Source of the DNA: Nereocystis luetkeana
Lineage: Eukaryota; Sar; Phaeophyceae; Laminariales; Laminariaceae
Direction: 5' to 3'
Length of the DNA: 64,000 bases
NCBI GenBank assembly: GCA_031213475.1
Contig: JARUPZ010000026.1
Location: 8,615,824 to 8,679,823, forward strand
The notes beneath the pieces were generated by a model that saw only the letters and a program-made list of their open reading frames with translations, was not told where the DNA came from and ran no database searches. Positions 1-11,122 of this stretch are shown here, one piece after another (the stretch's first letter is position 1; each line of letters opens with the position of its first letter). The translations under genes were made by a program, and so were the position numbers.

Positions 1-1055
1 CAAGTACGGCATACTGAAAAACCGTGCAAAACAAATGTCCAAATTAATTGTGGAAAAAACGCTCTCCGATACAGCTTTTTCTTATTGGAGAGCGTTTTTG
101 TTCATAATTTCCAAAGTTTGGAAATAACTGGAGATATGTTCCAATATTCGGAGGCGTTCTGTCACTCTCCGTGAGATTCTCCATATGCAAAAAAATCAAG
201 CTCGTTAAAATTAGCACATTCATATAAAAACAATCAGGAAAATTGGGAGACTCAAAAATTGGGCGAAAAAAATGTCGAACCTACGAAAAAACGCTCTCCG
301 ATGAACGATGTTTTTTATTCAATCACAATAAAAAATAAAGAAGACAGATACATAGTGAATGAAAAAACAGACAGGACAGAAACCAAAGGCCGGAAGCGAT
401 ATTATGTGCGAGAGACTGCCATCAACTCAAGAGACTTACTGCTGTACGAGTACTCGTAGGAAAACAGTGCCTCTATATTATCAATTTGATTGAATCCTGG
501 GATAAACTTCTCAAGCATTGAGACAGTTCTGGAGTACCACGACCTCCCTGCTTCGCGAACCGGCTTCGAACTGCGGTTTTAACAAGGTTCAATGGATCTG
601 GGATAGGGTACCGCTATTAAATAATACCGCACACCAGCTGCCACATTATTATTAATACCACCTGTTTTCAACCCAATCTACACGACCGCGTGGTGAAAAT
701 CTGCGAGCTTCGTCTCCGGTGGTACGTTTGACTGTTGTTGATCGTCGTCTTAGGGATCTAGTGGTTGACCTCCGATGTTCTGTCATTGTATTCCAGGATC
801 AATCGTGACCATGGGAGGATGCTGCCTTCACTCCGTAGCATAGTTACATCTGCGGCAATAATTACATGTTTCCTGCCCAAGACAATGGACCTCTGCTCAT
901 GGCCTGGTGGGATAATCGTGCGATAGTACGTGGCATGTAACGCGTATGTCGTGTCGGAGTGTCGGATTGCCTTCCATGGGGTCACACGTGTGTAAACAAG
1001 TACGAGGTACTATTAATACTTCACCAAACAACGAAGTCCCCTTGATTTGGCTGCG
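1..1055. other. Anonymous AT-rich flank with hairpin
   Basis: No gene is recognisable. A perfect 13-bp stem (55-67 pairs with 87-99, loop 19 nt) forms a hairpin. The 17-mer at 54-70 recurs in direct orientation at 286-302, so 54-302 may be a small degenerate repeat element. The only open frame of note (259-459, 66 codons) has no recognisable features. The rest shows no tandem structure, promoter or RNA gene that I can support. Confidence 0.5.
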
Positions 1056-1386
1056 TTTTTTTTTTTTTTTCTCATCCCATTCATTGTCTTCGCACATCTT
1101 CTTCTCTCTCTCCTTCCAACTCGTAACTCAGATCCGGGGTCACATAGCAGGCTCTTCTCCCCCCTTCCCGCTACGGTACGTGCCTTCATTTTTATCGCGA
1201 GAACATTTCAGCCTTTCCTTCCCTCCTCGTCGACTCGCATCGAATTGTGCCTACCCACTCTGCAAGGCGCTCTCAACAATTGAATCCTTTTATATTTTAT
1301 TTTTGCAAATAAAGTCACCCACCTGGGGCTCGAACCCAGGACCCAACAAGCAGAATTCGAGGTTAACCACTTGAACCACCGGGGCG
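1056..1386 (-). mobile_element. tRNA-derived SINE, copy 1
   Basis: A 331-bp element reading on the minus strand. Its right end carries a tRNA-like head with an A box (TGGTTCAAGTGG, a full match to TRGYNNARNNGG) and a B box (GGTTCGAGCCC). A unique body of about 240 bp follows, ending in a 15-nt poly(A), seen here as T at 1056-1070. The same head-body-tail is present at 1989-2321 and 53186-53522, which shows a dispersed family. RNA polymerase III transcription from the internal A and B boxes is the known mode for such elements. No clear target duplication could be read by eye. Confidence 0.85.
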
Positions 1387-1988
1387 AACAAATTGGGGGT
1401 ACATGGTCCACTGCTGCTGCTGCTGTTTGGTTGTATACTCGTACAGAGTATCCTCGTAGCCCACATATATGTGTTATACCAGTCAGGCAGTTGTTGTTGT
1501 TGTTCTCATATTGCAGTATGTTCGTACAGCAGTAATGGCGTCTTGCCTATAGCTCCCACTGTGAAATGACTATGGCATACCGGTTGGAAGGTACTCCTCG
1601 CAAGCTCAGTTCTTGTCACTTGTGATCCACCGCCGATGCGTTAGACGTAGAGCCTTCCTAAATGGTGCAGTTGCCGCCAACACCGCACGACTATAGGCCC
1701 CTCTCGGCCTGTAAGGGAAGGTGCCTCGCCGTTCGAGTATGTCGCCCTGCTATCGTTTCTTACACGTGAACTCAGGACTACGTAAAACGTGCCATCTCCG
1801 CAGATCGACAAACGACCGCTTGACGTGAAATTTGACTTTTCATTGGCTACGAGCAGTGCTCGGCGCGTCATTCTTGGTCAAGGTTTTTGATGTCCTTGTC
1901 ATGTTATCATGTCATTGAGTGATGGTATTAATAGAGTGTCTCTAGCCGTTCTGTGATGGTAAGTATTACTGCTGTATTGTGTGGCGCC
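1387..1988. other. Non-coding stretch between SINE copies
   Basis: No gene is seen. A short (GTT)n run near 1491-1508 is followed by a few bases resembling the LINE 3' end found elsewhere in the window, but too short to assign. The open frame at 1641-1871 on the minus strand has no recognisable motif. Confidence 0.4.
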
Positions 1989-2321
1989 GGTCGCCCCGGT
2001 GGTTCAAGTGGTTAACCTCGAATTCTACTTGTTTGAGTCCTGGGTTCGAGCCCCAGGAGGGTCGGACTTTGACTTTATTTGCAAAAATAAAAAAAAGGGA
2101 TTCAATTGTTGAGAGCGCCTTGCAGCGTGGGTAGGCACGATTCGATGCGAGTCGACGAGGGAAGAAAAGGCTGAAATCTTCTCGCGATAAAAAATGAAGG
2201 CACGTACCGTAGCGGGAAGGGGGGAGAAGAGCCTGCTATGTGACCCCGGATCTGAGTTACGAGTTGGAAGGAGAGAGACAAGAAGATGTGCGAAGATAAT
2301 GAATGGGATGAAAAAAAAAAA
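1989..2321 (+). mobile_element. tRNA-derived SINE, copy 2
   Basis: Plus-strand copy of the same SINE. The tRNA-like head is at about 1989-2065, with the A box near 2000 and the B box near 2043, then the shared body, then an 11-nt poly(A) at 2311-2321. It lies 600 bp from copy 1 in inverted orientation, so transcripts through both could fold back. It is about 90% identical to the other copies by eye, with small indels. Confidence 0.85.
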
Positions 2322-2954
2322 TGTAGAGGTAGGTGGGCACGACCGCTGTTTTTTTGCAATAGTTTTTGTCGTTTCATTTTTTCTTCCGTTTCGTCTCCTT
2401 CACAGAATGTGTACATCGGGCATGTCGCATCCAGCACGATGACATGGCATGGAATTGGCTACTCCGCTCACTGCATGACAATATTATTATAGTGTACCTC
2501 TGTGGGGTAGTTTTGTTGCCAGAGAACCGGTGTTCCTCGTGGCTTGGAAGTGGTTCGCGCATCTACTGTGTCAATGTTTTCGTGGGTTCGAGTCTCATCT
2601 GGTGCAAAATCGCACATACTTAGGGTTGGCCACTTTTTCTTGCATCTAAATTGAACATTTAGGGCCCACGTCTTCAACGAGGACTTGTATGTTTTTCAAA
2701 TCGACTTCGGGTTTAAAAAAAAAAACTCAATGTGCATCTGATTGGCCGAAGAATGAACGACCAAGCAGGCAAATTACAAATTTTGAATTTGAGTGAAAAG
2801 TCTTTTGGGGCGTTTTTCGTGCGTTTTTTATTTCAATTTAGAATTTATTTGGGAGTTAGTTCTTCCTCGGTGAAGATGTAGCACGTTCATGGTGGACCAA
2901 CACCCCCGGTGGAGTCTGAGGCGGTAGAGTCTGGGGTGGTAGAGGCAATTTCGC
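2322..2954. other. Non-coding stretch
   Basis: Apart from the tRNA-like segment at 2520-2605 nothing is recognisable. The stretch has A-rich and T-rich runs and no credible coding frame. Confidence 0.4.
2520..2605 (+). other. tRNA-like head, possible second SINE type
   Basis: An A-box-like motif (TGGCTTGGAAGTGG) near 2548 is followed by a B box with a foldable T-arm (GTGGGTTCGAGTCTCAT) near 2583. A related B-box segment in opposite orientation is at 62178-62231. No full cloverleaf with matching acceptor strands could be drawn, so this is more likely a tRNA-derived repeat head or pseudogene than a working tRNA. Confidence 0.3.
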
Positions 2955-3345
2955 CCAGTTTTACGGGGTGTTGGAGGACTCGTACCGGCACCTGGTATCG
3001 GGGGGCTCTTTGCGGAGTTTGGAGAACTCGTGCCGGCACTTTGTGTGGGCAGGCTCTGACCAGGCGTTGGAGGAGTCGGACCGGCACCTACCTGCTGTCG
3101 GGGGGCTCTTATTTTTTAGAACCGCAGTCCTGTTCTGGGGACAAACCACTCAAATTTCAAGTAGTTTTGTCCCCAAACGGGACTGCGGTTCTAAAGGGGT
3201 TATGACCGGGTCTTGGGGGACAACCGGCACCACCTGGTGTTGGGGGACTCTTACCGGTTTTTGGAGGACTCTTACCGGCACCTGGTGTCAGGGGACTCGC
3301 ACCTAGTTTTGGAGGACTCGTATCGGGTTTGGGGGGATGCTGGCA
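2955..3345 (+). repeat. Degenerate 47-bp minisatellite
   Basis: About six imperfect units of 46-48 bp start near 2969, 3016, 3064, 3209, 3252 and 3300. Each has a core like TTGGAGGACTCGTACCGGCA followed by a G-run. The array is interrupted between the third and fourth units by a foldback element (3113-3199). Open frames across it (2909-3205, 2968-3306) simply follow the repeat. Confidence 0.7.
3113..3199. mobile_element. TTAA-type foldback MITE, copy a
   Basis: An 87-bp near-perfect palindrome. The arms carry TTTAGAACCGCAGTCC and its inverse, then GGGGACAAACCACT facing AGTAGTTTTGTCCCC around an AT-rich centre. It is flanked by TTAT at 3109-3112 and 3200-3203, a plausible 4-bp target duplication. 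Sister copies at 62241-62328 and 62385-62473 are flanked by TTAA. TTAA targets and termini starting CCC are typical of piggyBac-superfamily non-autonomous elements. No transposase is in the window. Confidence 0.75.
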
Positions 3346-3604
3346 AGGTCGTGGGTCAGCTGGGCTTGGGGGAGTAGAAGCCCAAAATAAATTTAAGAGA
3401 CTCGACCGCAAACGAGAGCAACGAAAGACAAAAGAGGTGCCGGGCAAAAAGTACTACCAGGTATTAATAGAAAGGAATGGGACGAACTTGCTAGAAATGA
3501 CGGGGACGCACTTATTATGACCTCTGTGTATGCCGGATAGCGCGAATATATTTGGAAGGAATGATAATTGAATAACCTAAGCATCTGTATTATGCAATGC
3601 GCTA

Positions 3605-5254
3605 AGACCTATCTATGCCAATGGTACAGCGAAGTAAGTTGCAAAAAAAAGTTTGAATTTCAAAGATACCCGCCAAAAAAAATCAGAACACACGCTTCCT
3701 ATGAGCCTCGTTAAAATACAAAAATGTTCCTAACCTGTGCCAATGGAAACGCGAAGTTCAAAAGTATTTTTTCAAATATATCGCTTTAAAAAAACAGCCG
3801 AAAAAATTCTCGTACCGCCGCTGTGGGGGAAAAAGAGAAAAATGTTTGATTTTTTCTTTTTTTTTCCCCAACGGCTGCAGGCGGCGCAATTTGTGTGTTT
3901 TCTGGTCGCAAATTGTCAACACGGTGATCGAAACTAGCTCGTGCGACGACCGACGCTCGATCTCGACATAGACTCAGCCCACGGCCAATCCACTCGGTAT
4001 CTGGCAAGCCCAACGAATCTAGATGACGGCCTCGAAGATATCAGGTGTATCCATGGTCTAGGGGGCGAGAGCTTGCCGGCGGCGTCCTACGGTATCCTCC
4101 CAAACCTGAAACAAAGCCTATTTTTTGCCATTCGAGACGGATGGAGAAGTTTTGTCTTCTGTTTTGTGCAAACCAGCGGCCAAATGTGTTTTTATCACAC
4201 GCCTGGTCAGCTCCCCCCACATGACACCGGCCATGGTGTGAAGACGGTGACCCTAGGGTGGGTCGGAGTCCCTAACGAGCGCACTCCGTTTAAAATTCAT
4301 GACACAATCGTTGGTTATGTTGGTGGATGTCTGTCGAGGACTCGGAATCTCGCCGCTTCGAAACAAAGATCGGCCTGAGTTTTTCTCAAGCCGATGTTGC
4401 CCCAACAACGGCCCCAGATTTTATTTTTTTCGGGCTTTTCCAAAAGTTAGGAACTTTGGTTTTTTTTTAGGTGGCCCATAGGAGGCGTGTTCTGATTTGT
4501 TTTGGCGGGTATCTTTGAATTTCAAACTTTGTATTGCAACTTCGCTGTACCATTGGCATAGGTCTGTAAAAAAGCAAATCTTCGGCTTGAGAAAAACTCA
4601 GGCCGATCTTTTGTTCGAAGCGGCGAGATTCCGAGTCCTCGACAGACATCGATCAACAAACCAACGATTGCGTCATGAATTCTGAACGGAGTGCGCTCGT
4701 TACGGACTCCGACCCACCCTAGGGTCACCGTCTTCACACCATGGCCGGTGTCATGTGGCGGGAGCTGACCAGGCGTGTGATAAAACACATTTGGCCGCTG
4801 GTTTGCACAAAACAGAAGACAAAACTTCTCCATCCGTCTCGAATGGCAAAAAATAGACTTTTTTTCAGGTTTGGGAGGATACCGTAGGACGCCGCCGGCA
4901 AGCTCTCGCCCCCTAGACCATGGATCCACCTGATATCTTCGAGGCCGTCATCTAGATTCGTTGGGCTTGCCAGATACCGAGTGGGTTGGCCGTGGGCTGA
5001 GTCTATGTCGAGATCGAGCGTCGGTCGTCGCACGAGCTAGTTTCGATCACCGTGTTGACAATTTGCGACCAGTAAACACACAAATTGCTCCGCCTGCAGC
5101 CGTTGGGGGAAAAAAAAAAGAAAAAATCAAACATTTTCTCTTTTTCCCCCACAGCGGCGGTGGTACGAGAATTTTTTCGGCTGTTTTTTTTAAACGATAT
5201 ATTTCAAAAAATACTTTTGAACTTCGCGTTTCCATTGGCATACTATATAGGTCT
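3605..5254. repeat. 1.65-kb inverted-repeat complex
   Basis: Two modules each occur twice in opposite orientation. Module A at 3605-3727 reappears inverted at about 4440-4566. Module B at 3728-4398 reappears inverted at about 4577-5254. Both outer ends show AGACCTAT, then TGCCAATGG, then CGAAG, like terminal inverted repeats of roughly 30 bp. The arms match at well above 90% by eye. The open frames inside (3941-4378 plus, 4734-5033 minus) are mirror images of each other and resemble no family I know. A third, diverged copy of module B is at 32000-32690. Likely a pair of non-autonomous DNA elements inserted head to head; RNA through it would form a long hairpin. Confidence 0.8.
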
Positions 5255-5934
5255 AAGCTGCTAAGGTAGTGAGACGTCCGTTTGAATCTTCAATACAATG
5301 AAATGATGTGGGGAAGGGAAATTGGGAGTCGGCTGGCAGAGAAGAGGTGTATGAGGAATATTGCTGATTTACGGAAGGATATCAGGTTTAAATTGGAATG
5401 GCATCTACGCTATTTTGTCGGAATGGCAAACATAATAACAAAAATACTTACTTACTTGCTCGATTGGTCCCGTCCTCGCTATGCGTTTTTTTTTGTTCGT
5501 TTTTTTCCTTGTTTGCTATTCGTTCTCCTTGGTTTTTTTTAATAGTGCATTGAATTCTCGTAGGGTTAAGAAAGGATATAAGTGAGTGGGTGCGTTGGTT
5601 GGGGTGGGTTCGTGGGTGGGTGAGTAGGTGGATCGGTAGGTGGTTGGGTGAGTGGATGGGTTGGTTGTTGGTTATGGGTGGGCCCCTGCGTGACGTATCT
5701 ATCTGCCGTGCCCGTATTCGGCCCCGTTGGCGTCGCAGCAGTCATACTATGCGTTTATCCCGCTAAACATTCATTTTGTGTACCAACCTAGACTATACAT
5801 ATTACACTATTATTGTTAGTGGTCCACTACTACTGCTGTAATCGGTCTAGTGGGCGTATATCGTACGTCTAGGTGTTCTGCATTTTTCATGTGGACCAGC
5901 TGCTCGGTTAATCCGCTGCGTCTCAAGGGGGGAT
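5255..5934. other. Non-coding stretch with GT-rich minisatellite
   Basis: No gene is seen. 5580-5690 is a strongly G/T-biased run of variants of GTGGGTTG with a 4-bp sub-period, a simple-sequence minisatellite. T-runs occur near 5486-5540. Confidence 0.5.
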
Positions 5935-6345
5935 TGTTTGAATACGCTTGCTGTATAACGTGGCCTATGTAACCACACGGCGTGCCCCTATGGCGTAGAT
6001 CGAGGAGAGAAAACAAAATACTTGTACAATAAACCAAACACAACACACACCAGGTGGATCAATACCGTTCTGTCTGAGACCCCACCGCATAAACCACACA
6101 CAGGAGGTAAGCCGCACCAAGATTGTCACCGGCTACACCACTCATATAAAGACAGGCAGTATCGTTATCATCAAAGCCTGGGCCGTATCATTGACATCAG
6201 CGACTGCTCCCGGAGGAGCAGCTCCGCCCCTCCAGCCACAAGGCATACCAAATAATGCCTCGATACATAAATAATGCGAAACCCCACAATACATGAAACC
6301 TCCAATATCCGTAGACCTGTATCAAGCTACAACATACCACAAACA
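5935..6345 (-). repeat. 3' LTR of the copia element
   Basis: A 411-bp LTR with termini TGTTTG and CAAACA forming a short inverted repeat. It matches 12313-12747 over its whole length. On the minus strand the polypurine tract lies just upstream, at about 6346-6356. Confidence 0.9.
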
Positions 6346-7081
6346 ACCCCCCTATTCGATGCGCGATACGATAGATCCCGAATATCTTATCACCAATTGC
6401 CAGGTAAAACGGCAACCCCAAATACCATCCTTCATCGTGGCCAAGGTAAAACGGCAATCCCAAATTCCACACTTCAGAATCGCCAATGTAGAACGGCAAT
6501 CCCGATACAAAATCTCTCAATCTCGATTCCAGTGGAGACCTCCTAAAATATGTCAAGACCATAACTATAAGAAGGAAAAAAATCCAACAAACGTAAGTAT
6601 GTTGGTAAAACCTTCAACCAAAATCAATAACACCGCCTTCACGTATAATATATCGTACCGCCCGATAGCATCGGCCCCCCTGTTTTGCACTCACTCTGGA
6701 AGAAGAGCAGAACAACCGAACGTCTCTGATGTAGGACATCTCAATTCGAACTATAATAGCCCCCCTGCTATTAATAGGTGCTCACTCCGGGAGTATGCAA
6801 AAGTCAACAACAGACTGCATCTAAATTTAAAAGTACTACGGATACTAGTAATTTTGGTTCCCCTGTACGTTGTGCATACCTAACCAATAGCCAACGGGTA
6901 CGGCACGATTCATCAAGACCATCGGTATACCCTATAATAGGCGTGTTGACACTACTCAGCGCATGAGTACATCCCAATATTTTCTCCAATTCCCTAAAAA
7001 TCACTCTTCTCCGTTCTCCTCACCCAATACCCTAGAATATCCGAAACCAAGAAATAAATGAAAGAAATGACAACAGATTCA

Positions 7082-8470
7082 TCACAAAGTTGCGATGAGA
7101 ACGGAGCGCTTCTGTGGGCAAAGGCTTCGTGAGGAAGTCAGAATGCTGCGATGCCGACGATACGTGGACCATTTCGCATTTCCCCAATAAATAGCAACAC
7201 GTTCCCGAAGGAAGTGATGACGGACATCAATGTGCTTACTGTTCGGAGTGGTCACAGGGTTTTTCGACAAATGTGTCACCCCCTGGTTATCTTCCTTCGC
7301 CGTGGTACATCCAACATCGCGGTCCGGAAAAATAAGAGTCCAGAGATAGCGCATGAAAATCGCCTCGCGGAAACCGGTGGCCTTCGCCATATACTCTGCC
7401 TCCGTGGATGAGAGGGTAATGGATTTCTGCGTCCTAGAGTAAAACGACACACAGGCACCAGCGCATATGATAACTCCACCAGAGACAGACCTTCGGTCAT
7501 TGGCCTCGTGCGCGTAGTCCGCATCCACGTACAACTCCAACTGGATTCCATTACTCAGGCCCCTCAGGAAAGTAATACTGTACGTACTCGTAGATTTGAT
7601 GAACATAATGATGTGCAACGCTGCCAGCTAATGCAATAACTGTGGTGCAGCAGAGTATCTTGCGACCGCCCGAACCGCGTGAAGGATGTCCGGGCGGGTC
7701 TGGTTCGCCAGGAATATCAAATGCCCTACTAACGACCGAAAAGGCTCATCAACGTCTGGTTCATCCTTGTCAAACACCTCAAGCTTTAGGTCAACCACCG
7801 CAGGAATGAATGCACTTACCGCGGGTGACACCAACCTTCGCTACAGTTCTTTCAGCGAAAACCTGCTGTGATATCGTCAATCTCCCTGCATCCCAGTCTC
7901 GAGAGAATCGGCAACGTGCGTACCATCGCAACTCCCCCAGGTTGTTGATAGGAACGAACTAGCTCAGGTCCCCACAACACTGGTCACACCCACTCTTAAG
8001 CCCCATCGCAAATATGTCATCCACATGCACTACTACTACGATAGACACGGCCCCCGCCTCCACCAAACGCATGACACACGGATAAGCCTCACACTGCTCA
8101 ACACTAAGACCCCTCATACCACGTACCAAGTGATGATGCCATTGCCGCGACGCCTGCTTCAAACAATACAGGCTACGACATAACTTGACCACCTTACCGA
8201 ACATCGACCCGCACCCCTTGGGGAGGCGCATTTAGACGTCCTCGCTCAACTCGGACTGGACAAACGCCTGCTCGGCATCACAATGGCATAAATCCAATCC
8301 CAACTCACACGTGATGGCAGCGAGCAGACGAATGCTCGCAACGGATGGGAGTCAACTCCTGCACGCTGTTTAAAGCCCCTCGCTACCAACCTGGCCTTTT
8401 CCCGCACTGCTCTGCTAAAATTGTTAACCTTCCAAGAATAAACCCACTTAGCAGAGATCACGTTGATTCC
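7082..8470 (-). pseudogene. copia reverse transcriptase and RNase H part (fossil)
   Basis: Minus-strand blocks match the Ty1/copia RT-RNase H region. KWVYSWKV and KARLVARGFKQ are near 8400-8450, SLYCLKQASRQW near 8170 and HVDDIF near 8030. RNase H motifs follow: VDADYA near 7520, SGGVI, and SSTEAEYMA near 7400. All are copia-type signatures. This part is broken. Confidence 0.9.
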
Positions 8471-8489
8471 GTTTCGTTGCTACGTTCCT

Positions 8490-9880
8490 CTATCCTTCTC
8501 GTCTACCACAGCACCGAACGTCTTCGCGCGGGACACTCCGTCAAACTCAGTGTCCATGGCGTGAAACCACACGTCTCCCTGTTCATCCTCGCACGCTTCA
8601 CGGTATGAGTCGGACGTTACCAACTCACTCGCAGGGCATGGGGCGGGCATGTGCGGCGGAGACTGGTCGGCGATGACCATGGCGATATTCTCCCGCGCAG
8701 CTAGCATCGAAACGAAGCCATGCTGCGTACCCAGGCCCCCCTGTTGCCGCAACCCTGACCGCGTCACCGCCGGCGATACCCGCGGTTGCTGCTGCTGCTG
8801 CACAGGCCCCTCCGACAAAGCGGGCAGAGGTGCAGGTGAGGCGTTTGACGATGCAACGGTTGCGGGCGGCGCGGGGGGAAGGGACACGGGCAAAGACTCC
8901 GTCGTTTGCCGAAGCGTGGTCGTTGCCGGAGTTGAGGTGGAAGCATGGCTCGCGTTTCAGCTCTGACGTAGTCGCCCGCTTGGCCTTGTGGCGTCCCGGC
9001 ATCATGTATGGAAGCACCGGGCCCCTGTAAGGCCTCTCGTGGAACGTCTCGAACGAGCACCTCATGTCGGGCTTTTCATCCACTCGCGCCATGGGTTTGA
9101 GCGCGTCCCACATCCACGTCCACGCTTCCGGCCACGTGCGATCGTAGTTGAGCGCCTTGGCCGGAACCTCCACCCCATCGAACATGGTCTGGAAGTCCAA
9201 GAATGCAGCCTGGCCTCCTTCGGCAACAAGAGCTAGCTTCCGCTCCACCCGCCCGTTGCGCTTCGAACCGTCGACGGAGATGAACTCGCGACGGGTGTTG
9301 TTCTCGATCATCAGCCTTTGGATCTCGGTGCCGGTGAATTTGGACGCGTTGTCCGTGCGAAGGCATCCAGGCTTCCCGTAGGCATTTACGGCCGCCAGGA
9401 AAGTGCAGAAACCGAGGGTAACGGTGGCTGCGCTCTTGTCCGGCTGAAATACCGGCCAGCCCATGTTGGTGGCGTCGCCGACGACCATCAAACAGTACCG
9501 AGCGCCGCCCGATGACTTCGGCATGGATCCTGCGAGGTCGGCGAACAGGCGCTGCATCCGCTTATCAGCACGCGACGATGTGGATTTTGGGATGGCTTTG
9601 CGGATTCCATTCCCCCCCGCGCACCCGTCGCAATACCCTAAACGTCCCGTCACCTTGATGCCCATTTGACGAGCAAGATTCACGTAAAACAGCATCGTGG
9701 GCGTGGCCAAGAAAACAGCGCAGGTCGTTGACGTCTATCCATCTCTGCCCACCTGGCCTCAACTCTGCAGCAGCAAGTGAGGGAGGTTTTTCGTGCCTCT
9801 CTACCCGAGTAGCCTCGACGTAGTTACCGAACTTCTCCTTGCGGAAAAGCACGTGTCCGTTAAGCATGTGCACCCTGTAG
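8490..9880 (-). pseudogene. copia integrase part (fossil)
   Basis: Minus-strand sequence resembling the copia integrase core: GYCDGCAGG near 9630 (zinc-binding Cys pair), DLAGSMP near 9535, VVGDATN near 9480, LRTDNASKFTG near 9350 and RRPYRGP-like C-terminal sequence. The frame from 9710 down is the longest open stretch of the element (361 codons). Fossil, broken. Confidence 0.85.
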
Positions 9881-9883
9881 TGG

Positions 9884-11074
9884 TCAAGGGGATATGACGT
9901 GTTCCTCTTGAATCACGTTGAACGAACAAAGGTCGAAGGGGACCCCAGGCACATACGCCTCATTCCTCAGAGTCACTGCTACGTCCTCCGCACAGTGCAT
10001 CACGAGATCGACACAACCGAAAAACTTTACCTCCATTTTCTTTCCATCGCCTGAGATCAAACACTTCTCATCGGGGGTAGGGAGTCTCTTGTTGTAAAAG
10101 AATGTGCAATCACCAGTGCAATGGATCGACGCAGCACGATCTCCAATCAGAATCTTACTACCAGACCTTGTTTGCCTCACAAGACCACCACCAACAGAAA
10201 AAGCATGCCACTTGCCTAAAGACGTCAAATGCGCCACGAAGAGAGTGGGCCACTTGATCTGTTGCTCGCTGCTGGACGTCGCTTGGCTTTCGATAGTCGA
10301 GGAAAGTGGTCCGCCCTCGTAAGCTTCCCCGGCTACTCCACTCGGCTCTGGCTGACCTTGCGCTCCGCCGCCCACACCACCCCCGTCCCAGTATGATTCG
10401 CCGCCGCCCATACCACCCCAATCCCAGTACGGTTCGCTACCGCCCACACCGCCCCCGCCTTATTTGGGTTCGCCGCCGTCCTTACCGCCCCAGCCCCATT
10501 TTGGTTCGCCGCCGCCCATACCGCCCCCGCCCCATTCTGGTTCGCCGCCGCCCACACCGCCCCCGTCCCATTGCTGTACGCCTCCGACCACACCGCCCCC
10601 GTCCAACTCGTCGCCGTGAACTACGAAGCCAGTTTGGTTCTGAGGCCAAGCTCCTGGTGGTGGCGGTGCGCTGCTGTAGTGGTCCTGAAGGGCCGGAGGG
10701 CCATACGGAGGGGCCGCGACAATGTTTGCATGCATACGGGTAGGCGGAGCAGTGCGGCATTGCCTGGCCATATGACCGAAAGCGTCACAAGTGCTGCAAA
10801 CCCTCGAAAAGGCGTTCGCCGCTCGACAAATCGTGGATTTATGCCCGGAAGTGCCACACCGGTCGCACTTGTTCATTTCTCCCATCGACGCTCCTGGAGG
10901 CGGAGGTGATTCAGGCTGATACCACCCTCTTTCAGTGTTACCTGTCCCACCAGCGCCCCCGGCCTCTGCGGCTGCCGTTGCTGCTGCTGCGGGTGATGTG
11001 GATGCGGCTGCCGGTAACTATGGCCTCCACCCCCATGTTGCTGCTGTTGGTCTCCCCCCAGCTGTCGCTGCTGC

Positions 11075-11122
<48 letters not shown>

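Noticed and set aside
3941-4378. 145-codon ORF in module B as a real gene
   Set aside because: The frame exists in mirror form in B' but is not kept in the diverged third copy (32000-32690), and no motif is seen.
10306-10743. Arg/Pro-rich plus-strand ORF with YRP repeats
   Set aside because: It is a shadow of a tandem Gly-rich segment in the copia gag-protease part.
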